A DNA stretch of 12,943 bases from Pseudomonadota bacterium (GTDB lineage Bacteria; Desulfobacterota; Desulfobacteria; Desulfobacterales; Desulfobacteraceae), in contig JAHIVS010000040.1 in NCBI GenBank assembly GCA_018816605.1, positions 1 through 12,943 of the forward strand, in the 5' to 3' direction. The notes under the pieces were generated by a model. That model was given only the letters and a program-made list of their open reading frames with translations, had not been told where the DNA came from and did no database searches. Of the stretch, positions 1-8,062 are shown in pieces. The number at the start of each line of letters is the position of its first letter. Position 1 is the first letter of the stretch. The translations under genes and the position numbers were made by a program.

Positions 1-142
1 CACCCGAGACCTGGTTGTAAAAGGCCTGCCATCGTTCAGGATTGCTATTCTGGGTCTGTTTGAGATAGGAACGGTTCTGATGGCGGTTCCATCGGGTTTC
101 CCAATGGTCCATCAGGACTGGATCTGTTTGGAACTGGGTCAT
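1..142 (-). CDS. N-terminus of a probable SAM-dependent methyltransferase (partial)
   Basis: This frame begins at an ATG at position 142, preceded by an AGGAG Shine-Dalgarno (150-154) with a 7-base spacer. It stays open to the window edge, giving 47 complete codons. The visible peptide starts MTQFQTDPVLMDHWETRWNR and continues with a hydrophilic, Trp/Arg/Asn-rich stretch containing NPERWQAFYNQVSG. No catalytic motif lies in this piece. The W..RW ... NPERW..FY pattern resembles, from memory, the N-terminus of class I SAM-dependent methyltransferases found beside transporters in delta-type bacteria, so the name is a guess from a short fragment. It follows the SBP_bac_5 gene in the same direction, 46 bases after its stop, and should belong to the same operon as the TonB receptor. 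If it is a methyltransferase, it might modify a metallophore or metal-binding ligand taken up by that system. That the gene is real is well supported; its function is not. Confidence 0.55.
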   Translation of the reverse strand, partial: MTQFQTDPVLMDHWETRWNRHQNRSYLKQTQNSNPERWQAFYNQVSG

Positions 143-192
143 CTCAAGGCTCCTTGGATCTTTAGCTGAGTCAGTGTGCAATAGCGTTTCAT
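139..192 (-). CDS. 17-codon mini-frame bridging binding protein and methyltransferase
   Basis: A tiny frame, MKRYCTLTQLKIQGALR then TGA, starts with an ATG that overlaps the stop of the SBP_bac_5 gene (ATGA, 189-192) and ends with a TGA that overlaps the ATG of the next gene (ATGA, 139-142). A weak GGA lies 8 bases before its ATG. It could be a true leader peptide that carries ribosomes from one cistron to the next, or a coincidence of ATGA tetramers. The peptide resembles nothing I recognise. The downstream gene has its own good ribosome site, so coupling is not required. Confidence 0.2.
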   Translation of the reverse strand: MKRYCTLTQLKIQGALR

Positions 193-1682
193 GGCAGAGT
201 TCCGGGCCGGGCCTCCACAAGTTGAGGCCTGAAATTCTGGTCCAGGAAAAAGTTTGCCACCCGGTCGGTATGGGCATAATAGCTGATATCATGGTAAAGG
301 GGTAACAGCGGCAGGTCCCGTGAAAACTCCCGGGACAGCCTTTGGTAGATCTTTTGGCGCTGGGAAAAATCTATCTCATGGCGTGCCCGGTCGATAAGTT
401 CATCTGTTTCCTGGCAGCCGCAGCCATAATAACGGGGTCCCTTTGATGCCGTATAATAGGTATAAAAAAAATCAGGGACCCCGGTCATAAGGGTGTTGGG
501 CTGGAGGGCCAGATGAAAATTCCCCTCCTGGATCGTCTGGTAATAGGCGCCTGGCTCCAGCACGGCAATGGCTGCCCTGAAACCAGCGGCCCCAAGCCTT
601 GCCTGGAGCAGCTGGGCAATGTCCAGATAGGGCCAGCGGCCGAGGGTCCCTGCGTGAACCACTATCCGGATCAACGATTTTACTGGCATGGGGGGCGGCA
701 GGGGCGAAACAACAAGATTACCAAAGACCCAGTCCCGGGCCAGGGGGGTAAACGGATCATTGGCCACCCGGCCGGCTCCCGAAGCCAGGGCCTTGACCAT
801 CCCGGCCCGGTCCAGAAGGCCGGCCAGCCAATGCCGGGCCTGGCGCTGTCTGAACAATTCTGTCCGGCAGTTAAACAGCAGGTAGTGGGTTGTGGCAACC
901 TCCACCTGTTTAAGACAGATCCCGGGCCAATCCTTTAATAGTTCTGCCTGCTGGGGAAGTATGGCCCCCACATCGGCCAGAGCATCCACTTCTCCTGCCA
1001 TCAGGGCCATGGCCCGGGTCTGGGGGTCGACCAGGGTTCTGAAAACCACCCGGTCAAAGGCCGGCGCAGGCCCCCAATGCCCGGTAAAGGCCTTTAACCC
1101 GACATAATCTCCCGGCCTTGCCGTTTCAAGGCAGAAAGGGCCTGTGCCGATCATGCCGGTCAGACGGCCGTTATTGCCAAAACTTTTGGGATGGAGGACC
1201 GGGCTGGAATAATAGGAAACCGTGTTGGGAAAATCCGGGCTGGACTTTTTCAGATGAAAGGTCAGCTCCAGAGGCCCGGTGGCTTCCAGGCGGTCAAGGT
1301 CTGTGTATACACCGGCAGGATCATATTTCGGACTTGAGGCGATTCTGAGGATAGAGGCCCGGACCAGCTCGGCCGTCATCGGGGTGCGGTCATGGAACAA
1401 TACCCTGTCCTGGAGATGAAAGACCCAGGTTCGGCATTTGTCACGGCTGGTCCATTTTTCCGCCAGCCAGGGCCGGGCCTTGAGATTTTCGTCCAGATAG
1501 GTGAGGGCTTCCCAGGTATTGGTGGAGCCGTGCAGAAAGGTCCGGCTGTCCGGGCCGTCAAGAAAATCCCGGCCCACGCCGATGATAAGTTTTGACTCTC
1601 CGGCCTGGGCACCTGTCAGCAAAAGGCCGGCTGCCCATGCGAGCACAGCCAGCCCTATTAACCTGTGAAGAACTTTTCTCAA
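189..1682 (-). CDS. Periplasmic ABC-transporter binding protein, SBP_bac_5 family (NikA/OppA-like)
   Basis: Extracytoplasmic solute-binding protein of the peptide/nickel class. The N-terminus is a Sec signal peptide with a basic start (RKVLHRL), a hydrophobic core (IGLAVLAWAAGLLLTG) and a likely cut after AQA; there is no lipobox cysteine. Family features follow in order: a WLAEKW segment after the first strand, the domain I signature TWVFHLQDRVLFHD, then the typical GTGPF turn with FTGHWGPAPAFDRVVF and a DPQTRAMALMAGEVDAL segment. Length, about 497 residues, is normal. I prefer the TTG at 1682, which overlaps the receptor stop (TTGA) and sits just before the basic signal-peptide start. An in-frame ATG at 1709 gives 9 more residues but has no Shine-Dalgarno. 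Its place directly after a TonB receptor suggests it accepts the ligand delivered by that receptor. NikA-like nickel or metallophore binding is plausible; peptide binding cannot be excluded. No permease for it is visible, though one may lie beyond position 1. Confidence 0.88.
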   Translation of the reverse strand: MRKVLHRLIGLAVLAWAAGLLLTGAQAGESKLIIGVGRDFLDGPDSRTFLHGSTNTWEALTYLDENLKARPWLAEKWTSRDKCRTWVFHLQDRVLFHDRTPMTAELVRASILRIASSPKYDPAGVYTDLDRLEATGPLELTFHLKKSSPDFPNTVSYYSSPVLHPKSFGNNGRLTGMIGTGPFCLETARPGDYVGLKAFTGHWGPAPAFDRVVFRTLVDPQTRAMALMAGEVDALADVGAILPQQAELLKDWPGICLKQVEVATTHYLLFNCRTELFRQRQARHWLAGLLDRAGMVKALASGAGRVANDPFTPLARDWVFGNLVVSPLPPPMPVKSLIRIVVHAGTLGRWPYLDIAQLLQARLGAAGFRAAIAVLEPGAYYQTIQEGNFHLALQPNTLMTGVPDFFYTYYTASKGPRYYGCGCQETDELIDRARHEIDFSQRQKIYQRLSREFSRDLPLLPLYHDISYYAHTDRVANFFLDQNFRPQLVEARPGTLP

Positions 1683-3778
1683 AACGCGTACCTGACTCCC
1701 ATCATGCATTCGATGTGACGCCCGGGATTAACATAGACAATCTCTGTGGCATATTCCTTGTCCAATAGGTTGACACCGGAAACGGACGTGTGGAGGGTAA
1801 CCTTGGGGGCAATGGTCCAGTCCCGCCAGATTTTGACGTCAACAGTCTCATAGGCTTCCATGTGGTAATAGGGAAGATCCTCGTTGTTGTCGTCATAGTA
1901 CCGGCTGCCGGAAAACCGCAGAACAACCTCTCCGTTGATCAGATCTGGCCTTACATACCGCAACCCGATGCTTCCGTAGTAATCCGGGGAGTTTCTGAGC
2001 TGGTTGTCCACATTGGCCGGATTGATCTGGTCCTCGGTTATCCGGGAGTGGTTGAGGGTCAGGGAGCCGGTAAAACAGATGTGCCTTGTGAGCGGCTGTT
2101 TCAGATAGAATTCCAGTCCGTATATTTCAGCCTCTCCCATGTTCCGGGATTTGATCAGAGTCGTGCCGGGCAGTGTGGGGTGCGCATCATAGGTATAGGC
2201 CATGATGTCTTCTATGATGCCGTAATAACCTGTGACCTTGAACAGGGTCTTCCAGCGGTCCAGGGTGATGTCTGCGCCAAGATCCGCCATCCAGGTTTTT
2301 TCAGGGTTGAGGTTGGGATTTGCCTCTCTCCAGGTGGAACCGGAATTGAGGTTCTGGAAAAACCATTTGGGGTTTCCCGGCCAGAAGGCCGTTCCGATTG
2401 AGCTGTGAAGGCCAAGGGTGTCGCTGGCCCGAAACTTGATCCCTCCGCGGTAGGTCATATGGTCTTTTTTAACCGATTCCGGGGTTGGGTTGGAAGAGCC
2501 TGAGTCGTAGATGTTGCTGTATTTCCATTCATCATAGCGCATTCCGCCCAAAAGGCTCAGCCGGTCATCAAAGAAAAACATCTGGTCCTGGAGGTAAATG
2601 CCTGTCATGTCTGTTGTCAGCTCGTACCGATAGGTCTGGGCCCCGGTTGTGCCATGGTATTTGTACATCTCCTCTTCTTCCCTGGCCAGGTGAACGCCTG
2701 CGGTCAGCACATTGTTCTGGCCCAGATAAAAATCGCTCTGGACCTCAAAGGGAACCCTTGTTCTGTCCCAGTCTGTCTTGAGCTTGATGGTGTCGTCCAC
2801 AGCCACCAGGCCTGCCACCAGTCTTGCACCTCCGTTGTCCTGGGAGGGAATTGCCTGGAATTGATACCCGGTTGTGGCGGTTATTTTGGCCCAGTCTCCC
2901 AGGGCATGGGTGAGTCTGAGGTTTGTTACCAGGGTGTCTCCGTTGTCATTGATGATAGCGTTGGGCTGACCGCCGGAAAGATAGCGGTCCATGTAGTTGG
3001 CTGCCAGGGTCAGGCTTGTGCCCTGATCATTATCCCATCCCATCTTGCCGGTAAGCCAGTTGTACTGATAATCATTGTCTTCCACGGAAGCAGTTTTAAC
3101 ATATTGGGGCTTGCCCAGTCTTTGCAGCTCCAGCATACCGTCAATGGGCTTCATCGGATAGCCGTCGGAAAAATCCCCGGAATAGGAAAACCTGTAGTTG
3201 AAATTGCCCTTGTCATCCCCCACAGAAAGGCTTGGCCTGAATGTGTTGTTGGAGCCGTAGGCCATACGGGCGCTGGCTCCTTCTCCGGGCTTGCCGCTGC
3301 GGGTGATGATGTTCACGGCACCGCCGGCAGCGCTTGCACCGTACAATGCCGAAGAGGGCCCGAGCACCACATCCACCTGTTCGATGTCATTGGGGTGTAT
3401 GGCAGGTGATAAAAATGCATGGACCGGCATGCCGTCGATGAGGTAGACGCTGCGCTGGAGAAAGTGGCCCGTCCCCCTCATGTGGACCCAGGGAGGTCCC
3501 CAGGGATAGTATTGTGCCACATGTACGCCGGGCAGATCCCGGATATATTCTCCAAAATTGTTCATGTAGTGGGAGGGTTGAAAATCGATATCCTCCCTGG
3601 TCACCGAAAAGGCTGTGACCGGTGAAAGGTCGGCATCCACTTCGGTTTTGGTGGCAGTCACCGTCATTTCTTCCAGGTGGGCAGATTTTGCTGCGGTCTC
3701 TTCTGCGGTTAAAGATCCGGGAATGCAGATCAAAAGGAAGAGAAACATCGTCAGCAATAAACAGGTTCGTGATTTCAT
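1679..3778 (-). CDS. TonB-dependent outer-membrane receptor
   Basis: A 699-residue outer-membrane active transporter energised through TonB. A signal peptide (residues 1-25, core LLLTMFLFLLICIPGSLTA) is followed by a TonB box at about 36-44 (EEMTVTATK). The plug domain spans roughly residues 50-165 and shows the family pattern VYLIDGMPV, IEQVDVVLGPSSALYGA and AGGAVNIITR. The rest is a beta-barrel rich in alternating Tyr/aromatic strands, including GIYLQDQMFF, FRASDTLGLHSSIGTAFWPG and EIYGLEFYLKQ, and the protein ends in a C-terminal Phe (GVRYAF), the classical outer-membrane sorting signal. The start is supported by AGGAG (3787-3791) 8 bases upstream. It is the first gene of an operon with the SBP_bac_5 protein and the putative methyltransferase, and its stop overlaps the binding-protein start. 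Sequence alone does not tell whether it imports a metallophore, cobalamin, heme or another ligand; the NikA-like neighbour favours a metal complex. Regulation may act through the structured leader upstream. Confidence 0.95.
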   Translation of the reverse strand: MKSRTCLLLTMFLFLLICIPGSLTAEETAAKSAHLEEMTVTATKTEVDADLSPVTAFSVTREDIDFQPSHYMNNFGEYIRDLPGVHVAQYYPWGPPWVHMRGTGHFLQRSVYLIDGMPVHAFLSPAIHPNDIEQVDVVLGPSSALYGASAAGGAVNIITRSGKPGEGASARMAYGSNNTFRPSLSVGDDKGNFNYRFSYSGDFSDGYPMKPIDGMLELQRLGKPQYVKTASVEDNDYQYNWLTGKMGWDNDQGTSLTLAANYMDRYLSGGQPNAIINDNGDTLVTNLRLTHALGDWAKITATTGYQFQAIPSQDNGGARLVAGLVAVDDTIKLKTDWDRTRVPFEVQSDFYLGQNNVLTAGVHLAREEEEMYKYHGTTGAQTYRYELTTDMTGIYLQDQMFFFDDRLSLLGGMRYDEWKYSNIYDSGSSNPTPESVKKDHMTYRGGIKFRASDTLGLHSSIGTAFWPGNPKWFFQNLNSGSTWREANPNLNPEKTWMADLGADITLDRWKTLFKVTGYYGIIEDIMAYTYDAHPTLPGTTLIKSRNMGEAEIYGLEFYLKQPLTRHICFTGSLTLNHSRITEDQINPANVDNQLRNSPDYYGSIGLRYVRPDLINGEVVLRFSGSRYYDDNNEDLPYYHMEAYETVDVKIWRDWTIAPKVTLHTSVSGVNLLDKEYATEIVYVNPGRHIECMMGVRYAF

Positions 3779-3827
3779 CTTCTGGTCTCCTTGGGAAAAT
3801 TATGCGGCCATGACCCCTTGCTCCCCC

Positions 3828-3885
3828 AAAAAAAAAGGCCGCAAAGAGTCCTCCTGTCCAGGAGTGTTGACCTTCGTGGCCTTTT
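3828..3885 (-). terminator. Long imperfect hairpin plus T9: terminator or attenuator in the receptor leader
   Basis: Read on the minus strand, AAAAGGCC (3878-3885) pairs with GGCCTTTT (3833-3840). Inside that, CGAAG pairs with CTTTG (one G-T), GTC pairs with GAC around a bulged T, and CTCCT GGAC AGGAG forms the apical hairpin after an unpaired AACA. The 3' arm runs straight into nine Ts (3828-3836), as in an intrinsic terminator. It lies 50 bases before the receptor ATG and downstream of a candidate promoter, so it would stop transcription before the receptor unless relieved. It may instead be a plain terminator for the upstream kinase gene. I do not recognise a known riboswitch class in it. 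Confidence 0.7.
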
Positions 3886-3971
3886 AACCGTATTATTTTT
3901 TTTAAAACAGGGTTTTTGAACAGCTGTGCGCCAACCCTTAATTTATATTAATTTTAAAATCCAATCCAGAT

Positions 3972-3989
3972 GGACGGCTTCAGCCGCCC
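3972..3989 (-). promoter_or_regulatory. GC-rich hairpin near the predicted 5' end of the receptor mRNA
   Basis: On the minus strand GGGCGGC, a TGAA loop and GCCGTCC form a 7-bp stem with one G-T pair. It starts about six bases after the predicted transcription start of the promoter at 4002-4030. The hexamer TGAAGC is repeated just before and within it. It could be a 5'-stabilising hairpin, part of a folded leader, or a DNA operator; the sequence does not decide. Confidence 0.4.
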
Positions 3990-4001
3990 GCTTCAGGTGA
4001 G

Positions 4002-4030
4002 TCAATATAGTGCACAGGATTTATTGTCAA
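4002..4030 (-). promoter_or_regulatory. Candidate sigma-70 promoter for the receptor operon
   Basis: On the minus strand a perfect -35 box TTGACA (4025-4030) is followed after 17 bases by TATTGA (4002-4007). A better-looking TATATT overlaps it but with only a 15-base spacer. Transcription would start near 3995 and leave a leader of about 215 bases before the receptor ATG, containing the two hairpins described at 3972-3989 and 3828-3885. This is a consensus match only. Confidence 0.45.
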
Positions 4031-4215
4031 GCTTTTTAGACCCAAAAAACAGGTTTTTGTTTCCAGACATTTTGCTTCCAGAGGCTGCCCATTAGAATTG
4101 CTTGATCCCACCATATTTTTCTTGACAACTCTTGCCAGAAACGGCAGCGGCGGGGCGCCATCTGGACGGTATCCCCGAAGTCATAGGCAAAGGGCCCCCT
4201 GTTTCATCACGTGCA

Positions 4216-7200
4216 TCATGTTTCTCCCTTTCCAGGAATAGATTTTATTGCCTCATGGACAGTCATGGACAGTTCTGCGGAAATCAAGGGTTTCATTACC
4301 AGGTCAAAAATACCCGTTGATGCGCAGATTTCTTTGGTCAGTCCCTCGCTGAATCCCGTACACAGGATAATGGGGATATCCTCATTGACAGCCCGAATGC
4401 TCCTTGACAACTCTAAACCATTCATGCCGGGCATGGTCATATCCGAAAGAACCAGGTCAAAATATAGGGGGGCACTGCGGATTCTGTCCAGGGCTTCCCG
4501 GCTGCTGGTAGTACCGGTTACGGTATACCCCAGTTTGGAAAGTAATGTTTTCGTGCCTGCCACAATAGGTGCCTCATCGTCCACAACCAGAATTTTTCCT
4601 TTCCCCTTCACCAAAGGCTGTTCCCCGATTTTTTCCGGAAGCACGTCTGTCGTTTTTTCAGGGATGAGCACCTTGAATGTGGTACCAACCGCCTCCTCTG
4701 AGTATACCGAAATGCCGCCGCCCATGGTCTTTAAAATACCGTAAACGGTTGAAAGACCCATCCCAGTGCCTTCTTCTCGTTTTTTTGTGGTAAAAAAAGG
4801 TTCAAAAATACGATCTATGATCGCCTTTGGAATCCCGGTGCCGGTGTCGGAAATCGTCAATTGATAATATTGACCCGGGTTAATATGTCTAAAGTGATGG
4901 GTGTCGGATCGGCTGACATACACGGTATCCAAACGCACCTCAAGCTTTCCGCCCCTGTTTTTCATGGCATGGCCCGCATTGGTGAAAAGGTTCATCAGGA
5001 TTTGGTGAATCTGGGTGGGGTCGCCCAAAACTCGAGCTTTATGCACGTTGAATTCCTGGCAGATCTCGATATTGGTCGGTAAAGATGCCCTGATAAATTT
5101 TAGAGTTTCTTTTATGATGGGATCAATATATATGATTTGTTTTTTGACTTCTGATTTTCTGCTGAACGTGAGGATATGCTGGACAAGGTCCCTGGCCCTC
5201 AAGCTTGCCATAGAGACCGAATCCAGATATTGTTTCAAGGGCTCCTGATCCTCGGCTTCGAGTTTGGCCAGGTCGGTAAATCCCATCACTGCAGAAAGAA
5301 TATTGTTGAAATCATGGGCGATACCTCCGGCCAGCACCCCTATGGCCTCCATCTTCTGGGACTGGCGGAGCCGCTCCTGTATGGCATAGGCACCGGTTAC
5401 ATCCCGGAAAACCAGCACCACTCCGATGATTTTTTTGCTGTCATTACGGATGGGAGAACCGGAGTCGGCGATCTGGTATCGGGTACCATCACGGGCGAGG
5501 AGTACGGCGTGACTGGCAAGGTCAACGACTTTTCCCGTTGCGAGTACTTTTTGTACCGGACTTGCAACCCGGTCGTTTGTCTCTGCATTTACAATGTGGA
5601 AAACATCTTCAAGGGGCCGTCCGGCAGCCTCATTTGTCGTCCACCCTGTGAGTTGTGCAGCAACGGGATTCATCCGGGTAACATTGCCGTTGATATCGGT
5701 TGCAATGACAGCATCGCCAATGGAGTCCAGGGTAACACGAAAATTTTCCTCACTTTCCTGAAGCGCCATTTCAGCCAGTTTCTTTTCCGTTATGTCGATG
5801 TGGGTTCCCACAAACCGCAAGGGACTGCCGGTTTCATCTTTTTCAACAATACGGCCCCGGCTTAAAATCCATTTCCATCCGCCCTGCTTTGTCTGCATCC
5901 GGAATTCAGATTCATAGACCTTTTTTTTTCCAGAAATATAATCAGAAACCCTTGCCTGGGAAGCCTCCTGGTCATCGGGGTGAACCAATTTTTTCCAGGT
6001 GTCCAGGGTGTCTGAAAAATCACCCTGCTTGTAGCCAAGCATCTTATAGTAATTGGGGCTGCAGTACATCTGTTCAGACGCAAGATTAAGATCCCAAAGC
6101 CCGTCATTGGCAGCATCAAAGGCCAGTGTCAATCGTTCCTGGCTTTTTTCCAGCGCTTTTTCGGTCTTTTTACGGTCAGTAATGTCCACTGTCGCGGATA
6201 ATATGGCTGGTTCATCTTGCCAATCGATCAGGCAGCTGGAAAAAAGGATGTGGATTTGAGTGTTGTCATCCTCAATGGCCATTTCAATCTCACTGACATA
6301 ACCGTTTTCTAGTATTTCAGCTTGAACCCTTTCTTTGGCCTCGGAATCGACCCTTCTTCCGAGTTCTTCCATCGTGCTGCCGATAATTTGTTCCATCGGT
6401 TTTCTGGATGTGTCACAATAATGTTTGTTGACCAGCAGATATCGCCCTTCCATATCATTAATCACACAGGAAAACGGCAGAAGATCAAAAAGCGTCTGAA
6501 ATCGGTCAAGACTTTTTTGCAACTGGGTTTGGTAATGGGTAAGCTCGGTGATGTCGAAAAAGGTGATCAGTACCTTTCGGGTCATAAGGGTGGCGTTGAT
6601 GACGACATTTTTCACCTCGCCGCTTTTACAGGTGATCCTGAACTCTTGTCGTTTTTTTGAAATCCCTAGAGACTCGTCCCCTCGAACCGCCTGGTTCCAT
6701 TCTCTTTGAACGTGTTTCCGATACTCAGGGTCCGGATACGCGAGGGGCCACCAGGCATCAAGGTTGGGAATCTCATCATCGGAATAACCAAAGGTCTCTG
6801 TAAAAGATGCGTTTAAATGCATGGCTTCGGTTTTAATCTCCAACTCACAAAACGGAAGCGGAGCGTGTTCAAAAAACGAACGAAACTTGCCTTCCCATTG
6901 AAAGTCCTGTTGGTTGGCCTTATCCAGGCGGCTTGCGTCATTTTTTGATCTTTGCTTTAAAATACGCCAAATGACAAAGACACCTATCATCGTCACTATA
7001 ACGAAGAGACCGGCTAATACCAAGGATCTGAAGGTGTCAGAAAAAATTTCATGATTTGCCGGATGCGCTATCCCTTTTTGTTTTACAGCAGAAAACCCTT
7101 CCTCCTCTATGAGAGGGATATCATTCCCCGGCAGCCTTTTTAAAACCATTTCTGGAGCGGAACCCGCCACAACCGCTATTTTTTTTTTGGACAAATCCTT

Positions 7201-7707
7201 CAGCGACACTCCTGTATTCAAGCGACTCCTGGCAATAATACCAACCGGAACCGTGACGCAAACAGAGCTGAACAGCAAAAATTGTTGTCTTTCGGGAGTC
7301 TGAACAATGGCAGGGGAATTGGGGCAGTCATCGCGTTTTAAGGCCCCCAAACGCTCACGTTGATCTTTGTTGTATTTTTTTATCACGCCAATGTTGAGAT
7401 TTTTTCCTATCATCTCAAAAATATCTGCCCCCATTCCGATGAATCCGTTGTTTTGATCAGAAATTTCAATTGGCGGGAGATCGTTATCGTACAAAAGTTC
7501 AAGCATCTTTTTGCTGTTGGATAGCCAGGCTTTTTCTTCTGCTGTGAATGTGAAGTTTAAGGAGCGGGCCTCAGAAGCGGTAACATGAAACATGACAACA
7601 GCGACTAGCCAGCACAACGATAGAAGAAAATTCTTAATATTTTTTTCTTTAGCGGTAATAACGATATTTTTATTGTGCCGTATAAAGCGCTTTTTAATAA
7701 AAAACAT
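4216..7707 (-). CDS. Membrane-bound hybrid sensor histidine kinase with SBP_bac_3 remnant, four PAS domains and receiver
   Basis: Sensory hybrid kinase of about 1163 residues, numbered from the ATG at 7707, which has CGGAG (7718-7722) 10 bases upstream; an ATG at 7752 would add 15 residues but has no ribosome site. Order: membrane or signal segment 26-43; periplasmic SBP_bac_3-like part 51-206 ([10 protein letters not shown] at 137, [19 protein letters not shown] at 166), which stops short of the usual second lobe; membrane segment 228-249; PAS domains at about 273-390, 401-513, 526-642 (with LVHPDD) and 655-774; HisKA with phospho-acceptor His798 in IAHDFNN; HATPase_c with N-box NLFTNA, DTGTGIP (954-960), FEPFFTTK and GTGMGLS (980-986); receiver domain 1037-1155 with acidic pocket DDE, Asp1089, Thr1117 and Lys1139. 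All catalytic residues are present. Its target is unknown, and no separate response regulator is nearby. It lies upstream of the receptor operon and diverges from the amidohydrolase/ABC genes, either of which it might control. Confidence 0.93.
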   Translation of the reverse strand: MFFIKKRFIRHNKNIVITAKEKNIKNFLLSLCWLVAVVMFHVTASEARSLNFTFTAEEKAWLSNSKKMLELLYDNDLPPIEISDQNNGFIGMGADIFEMIGKNLNIGVIKKYNKDQRERLGALKRDDCPNSPAIVQTPERQQFLLFSSVCVTVPVGIIARSRLNTGVSLKDLSKKKIAVVAGSAPEMVLKRLPGNDIPLIEEEGFSAVKQKGIAHPANHEIFSDTFRSLVLAGLFVIVTMIGVFVIWRILKQRSKNDASRLDKANQQDFQWEGKFRSFFEHAPLPFCELEIKTEAMHLNASFTETFGYSDDEIPNLDAWWPLAYPDPEYRKHVQREWNQAVRGDESLGISKKRQEFRITCKSGEVKNVVINATLMTRKVLITFFDITELTHYQTQLQKSLDRFQTLFDLLPFSCVINDMEGRYLLVNKHYCDTSRKPMEQIIGSTMEELGRRVDSEAKERVQAEILENGYVSEIEMAIEDDNTQIHILFSSCLIDWQDEPAILSATVDITDRKKTEKALEKSQERLTLAFDAANDGLWDLNLASEQMYCSPNYYKMLGYKQGDFSDTLDTWKKLVHPDDQEASQARVSDYISGKKKVYESEFRMQTKQGGWKWILSRGRIVEKDETGSPLRFVGTHIDITEKKLAEMALQESEENFRVTLDSIGDAVIATDINGNVTRMNPVAAQLTGWTTNEAAGRPLEDVFHIVNAETNDRVASPVQKVLATGKVVDLASHAVLLARDGTRYQIADSGSPIRNDSKKIIGVVLVFRDVTGAYAIQERLRQSQKMEAIGVLAGGIAHDFNNILSAVMGFTDLAKLEAEDQEPLKQYLDSVSMASLRARDLVQHILTFSRKSEVKKQIIYIDPIIKETLKFIRASLPTNIEICQEFNVHKARVLGDPTQIHQILMNLFTNAGHAMKNRGGKLEVRLDTVYVSRSDTHHFRHINPGQYYQLTISDTGTGIPKAIIDRIFEPFFTTKKREEGTGMGLSTVYGILKTMGGGISVYSEEAVGTTFKVLIPEKTTDVLPEKIGEQPLVKGKGKILVVDDEAPIVAGTKTLLSKLGYTVTGTTSSREALDRIRSAPLYFDLVLSDMTMPGMNGLELSRSIRAVNEDIPIILCTGFSEGLTKEICASTGIFDLVMKPLISAELSMTVHEAIKSIPGKGET

Positions 7708-7717
7708 ACATATCCAA

Positions 7718-7722
7718 CTCCG
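7718..7722 (-). promoter_or_regulatory. Ribosome binding site that favours the inner kinase start
   Basis: CGGAG on the minus strand sits 10 bases before the ATG at 7707. The upstream ATG at 7752 is preceded by AT-rich sequence without purine-rich pairing potential. This supports the shorter N-terminus beginning MFFIKKRF. Confidence 0.45.
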
Positions 7723-7799
7723 TTTTTCATTAAGTTTAAAATTAACAGGCATGCCAATATGTATTTTAAATGTCTTTCATATTACCAGATGCAAAGGAA

Positions 7800-8060
7800 T
7801 TATTCTAATAGTTTAAAAAAGTGTCGGAAAAGTTCCCTGTTTTTAAGCTGCTTTCCGAAAGGGTTAGCCAGTTGCCGGTGCTTACCGTCTTTTATGACAA
7901 GGACGGTATGAAATTTGGTCGACATCATGAATGAGGTTGGTCTTTTGGTTCGCCGTCTGACCCATCCTGTCATTGTGGTTTGTTTCCGTTCAATATACTG
8001 GCGCATGGGCCTTTCTATTGGCCGCCATATCAAGAGCGATATTAACAGGACCAGACCCAA
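7800..8060 (-). pseudogene. C-terminal remnant of an IS1634/IS4-type DDE transposase
   Basis: An 86-residue frame without a proper start (first codon TTG at the edge of the homology) reads LGLVLLISLLIWRPIERPMR, then GWVRRRTKRPTSFMMSTKF, then a basic tail ending in TAA. The hydrophobic run followed by IER..R, then GW..R.TKRPTSF, is the C-terminal end of IS1634-group (IS4-like) transposases as I remember them. Everything N-terminal, including all DDE catalytic residues, is missing. The 5' side ends abruptly at about 8060, where the plus-strand ABC-ATPase fragment begins. I could not recognise a terminal inverted repeat, although the element's right end should lie between its stop and the kinase start. 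It shows past insertion and deletion at this site and cannot be active. Confidence 0.7.
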
Positions 8061-8062
8061 AG

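Larger units (their letters stand above)
3779..4215. other. Intergenic leader region between kinase and receptor genes
   Basis: These 437 bases separate two genes read in the same direction and hold no convincing gene. The part near the receptor (3779-4030) contains the candidate promoter, an AT-rich stretch around 3890-3960, a possible weak stem AGGGTT/AACCCT and the terminator-like hairpin. The part next to the kinase (4031-4215) contains only short frames and an A/T-rich weak inverted repeat near 4041-4060. No terminator is seen directly after the kinase stop. Confidence 0.6.

Noticed and set aside
1790..2401. Plus-strand open frame of 203 codons opposite the receptor C-terminus
   Set aside because: Antisense shadow of the receptor barrel, with composition that fits the reverse complement of a real gene and no domain.
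2654..3409. Long plus-strand open frame of 251 codons opposite the receptor gene
   Set aside because: It mirrors the receptor coding strand, has no recognisable domain and no ribosome site; the receptor on the other strand is unambiguous.
3828..3885. Hairpin considered as a cobalamin, NiCo or molybdenum-cofactor riboswitch
   Set aside because: I could not find the conserved boxes I know for these classes; only a single long imperfect stem-loop and T-tract are evident, so I call it a terminator/attenuator.
4122..4127. Plus-strand TTGACA as a promoter element
   Set aside because: No -10 box at a fitting distance and no plus-strand gene downstream.
4070..4215. Open stretch in the kinase frame after its stop, reading GPFAYDFGDTVQMAP and on
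   Set aside because: It looks faintly protein-like, but there is no start, no recognisable family and no match to the receiver-domain end, which is complete before the stop. I cannot support a gene or a readthrough extension.
5176..5865. Plus-strand open frame of 229 codons inside the kinase gene
   Set aside because: Antisense to the PAS and HisKA region, whose catalytic motifs show the true coding strand.
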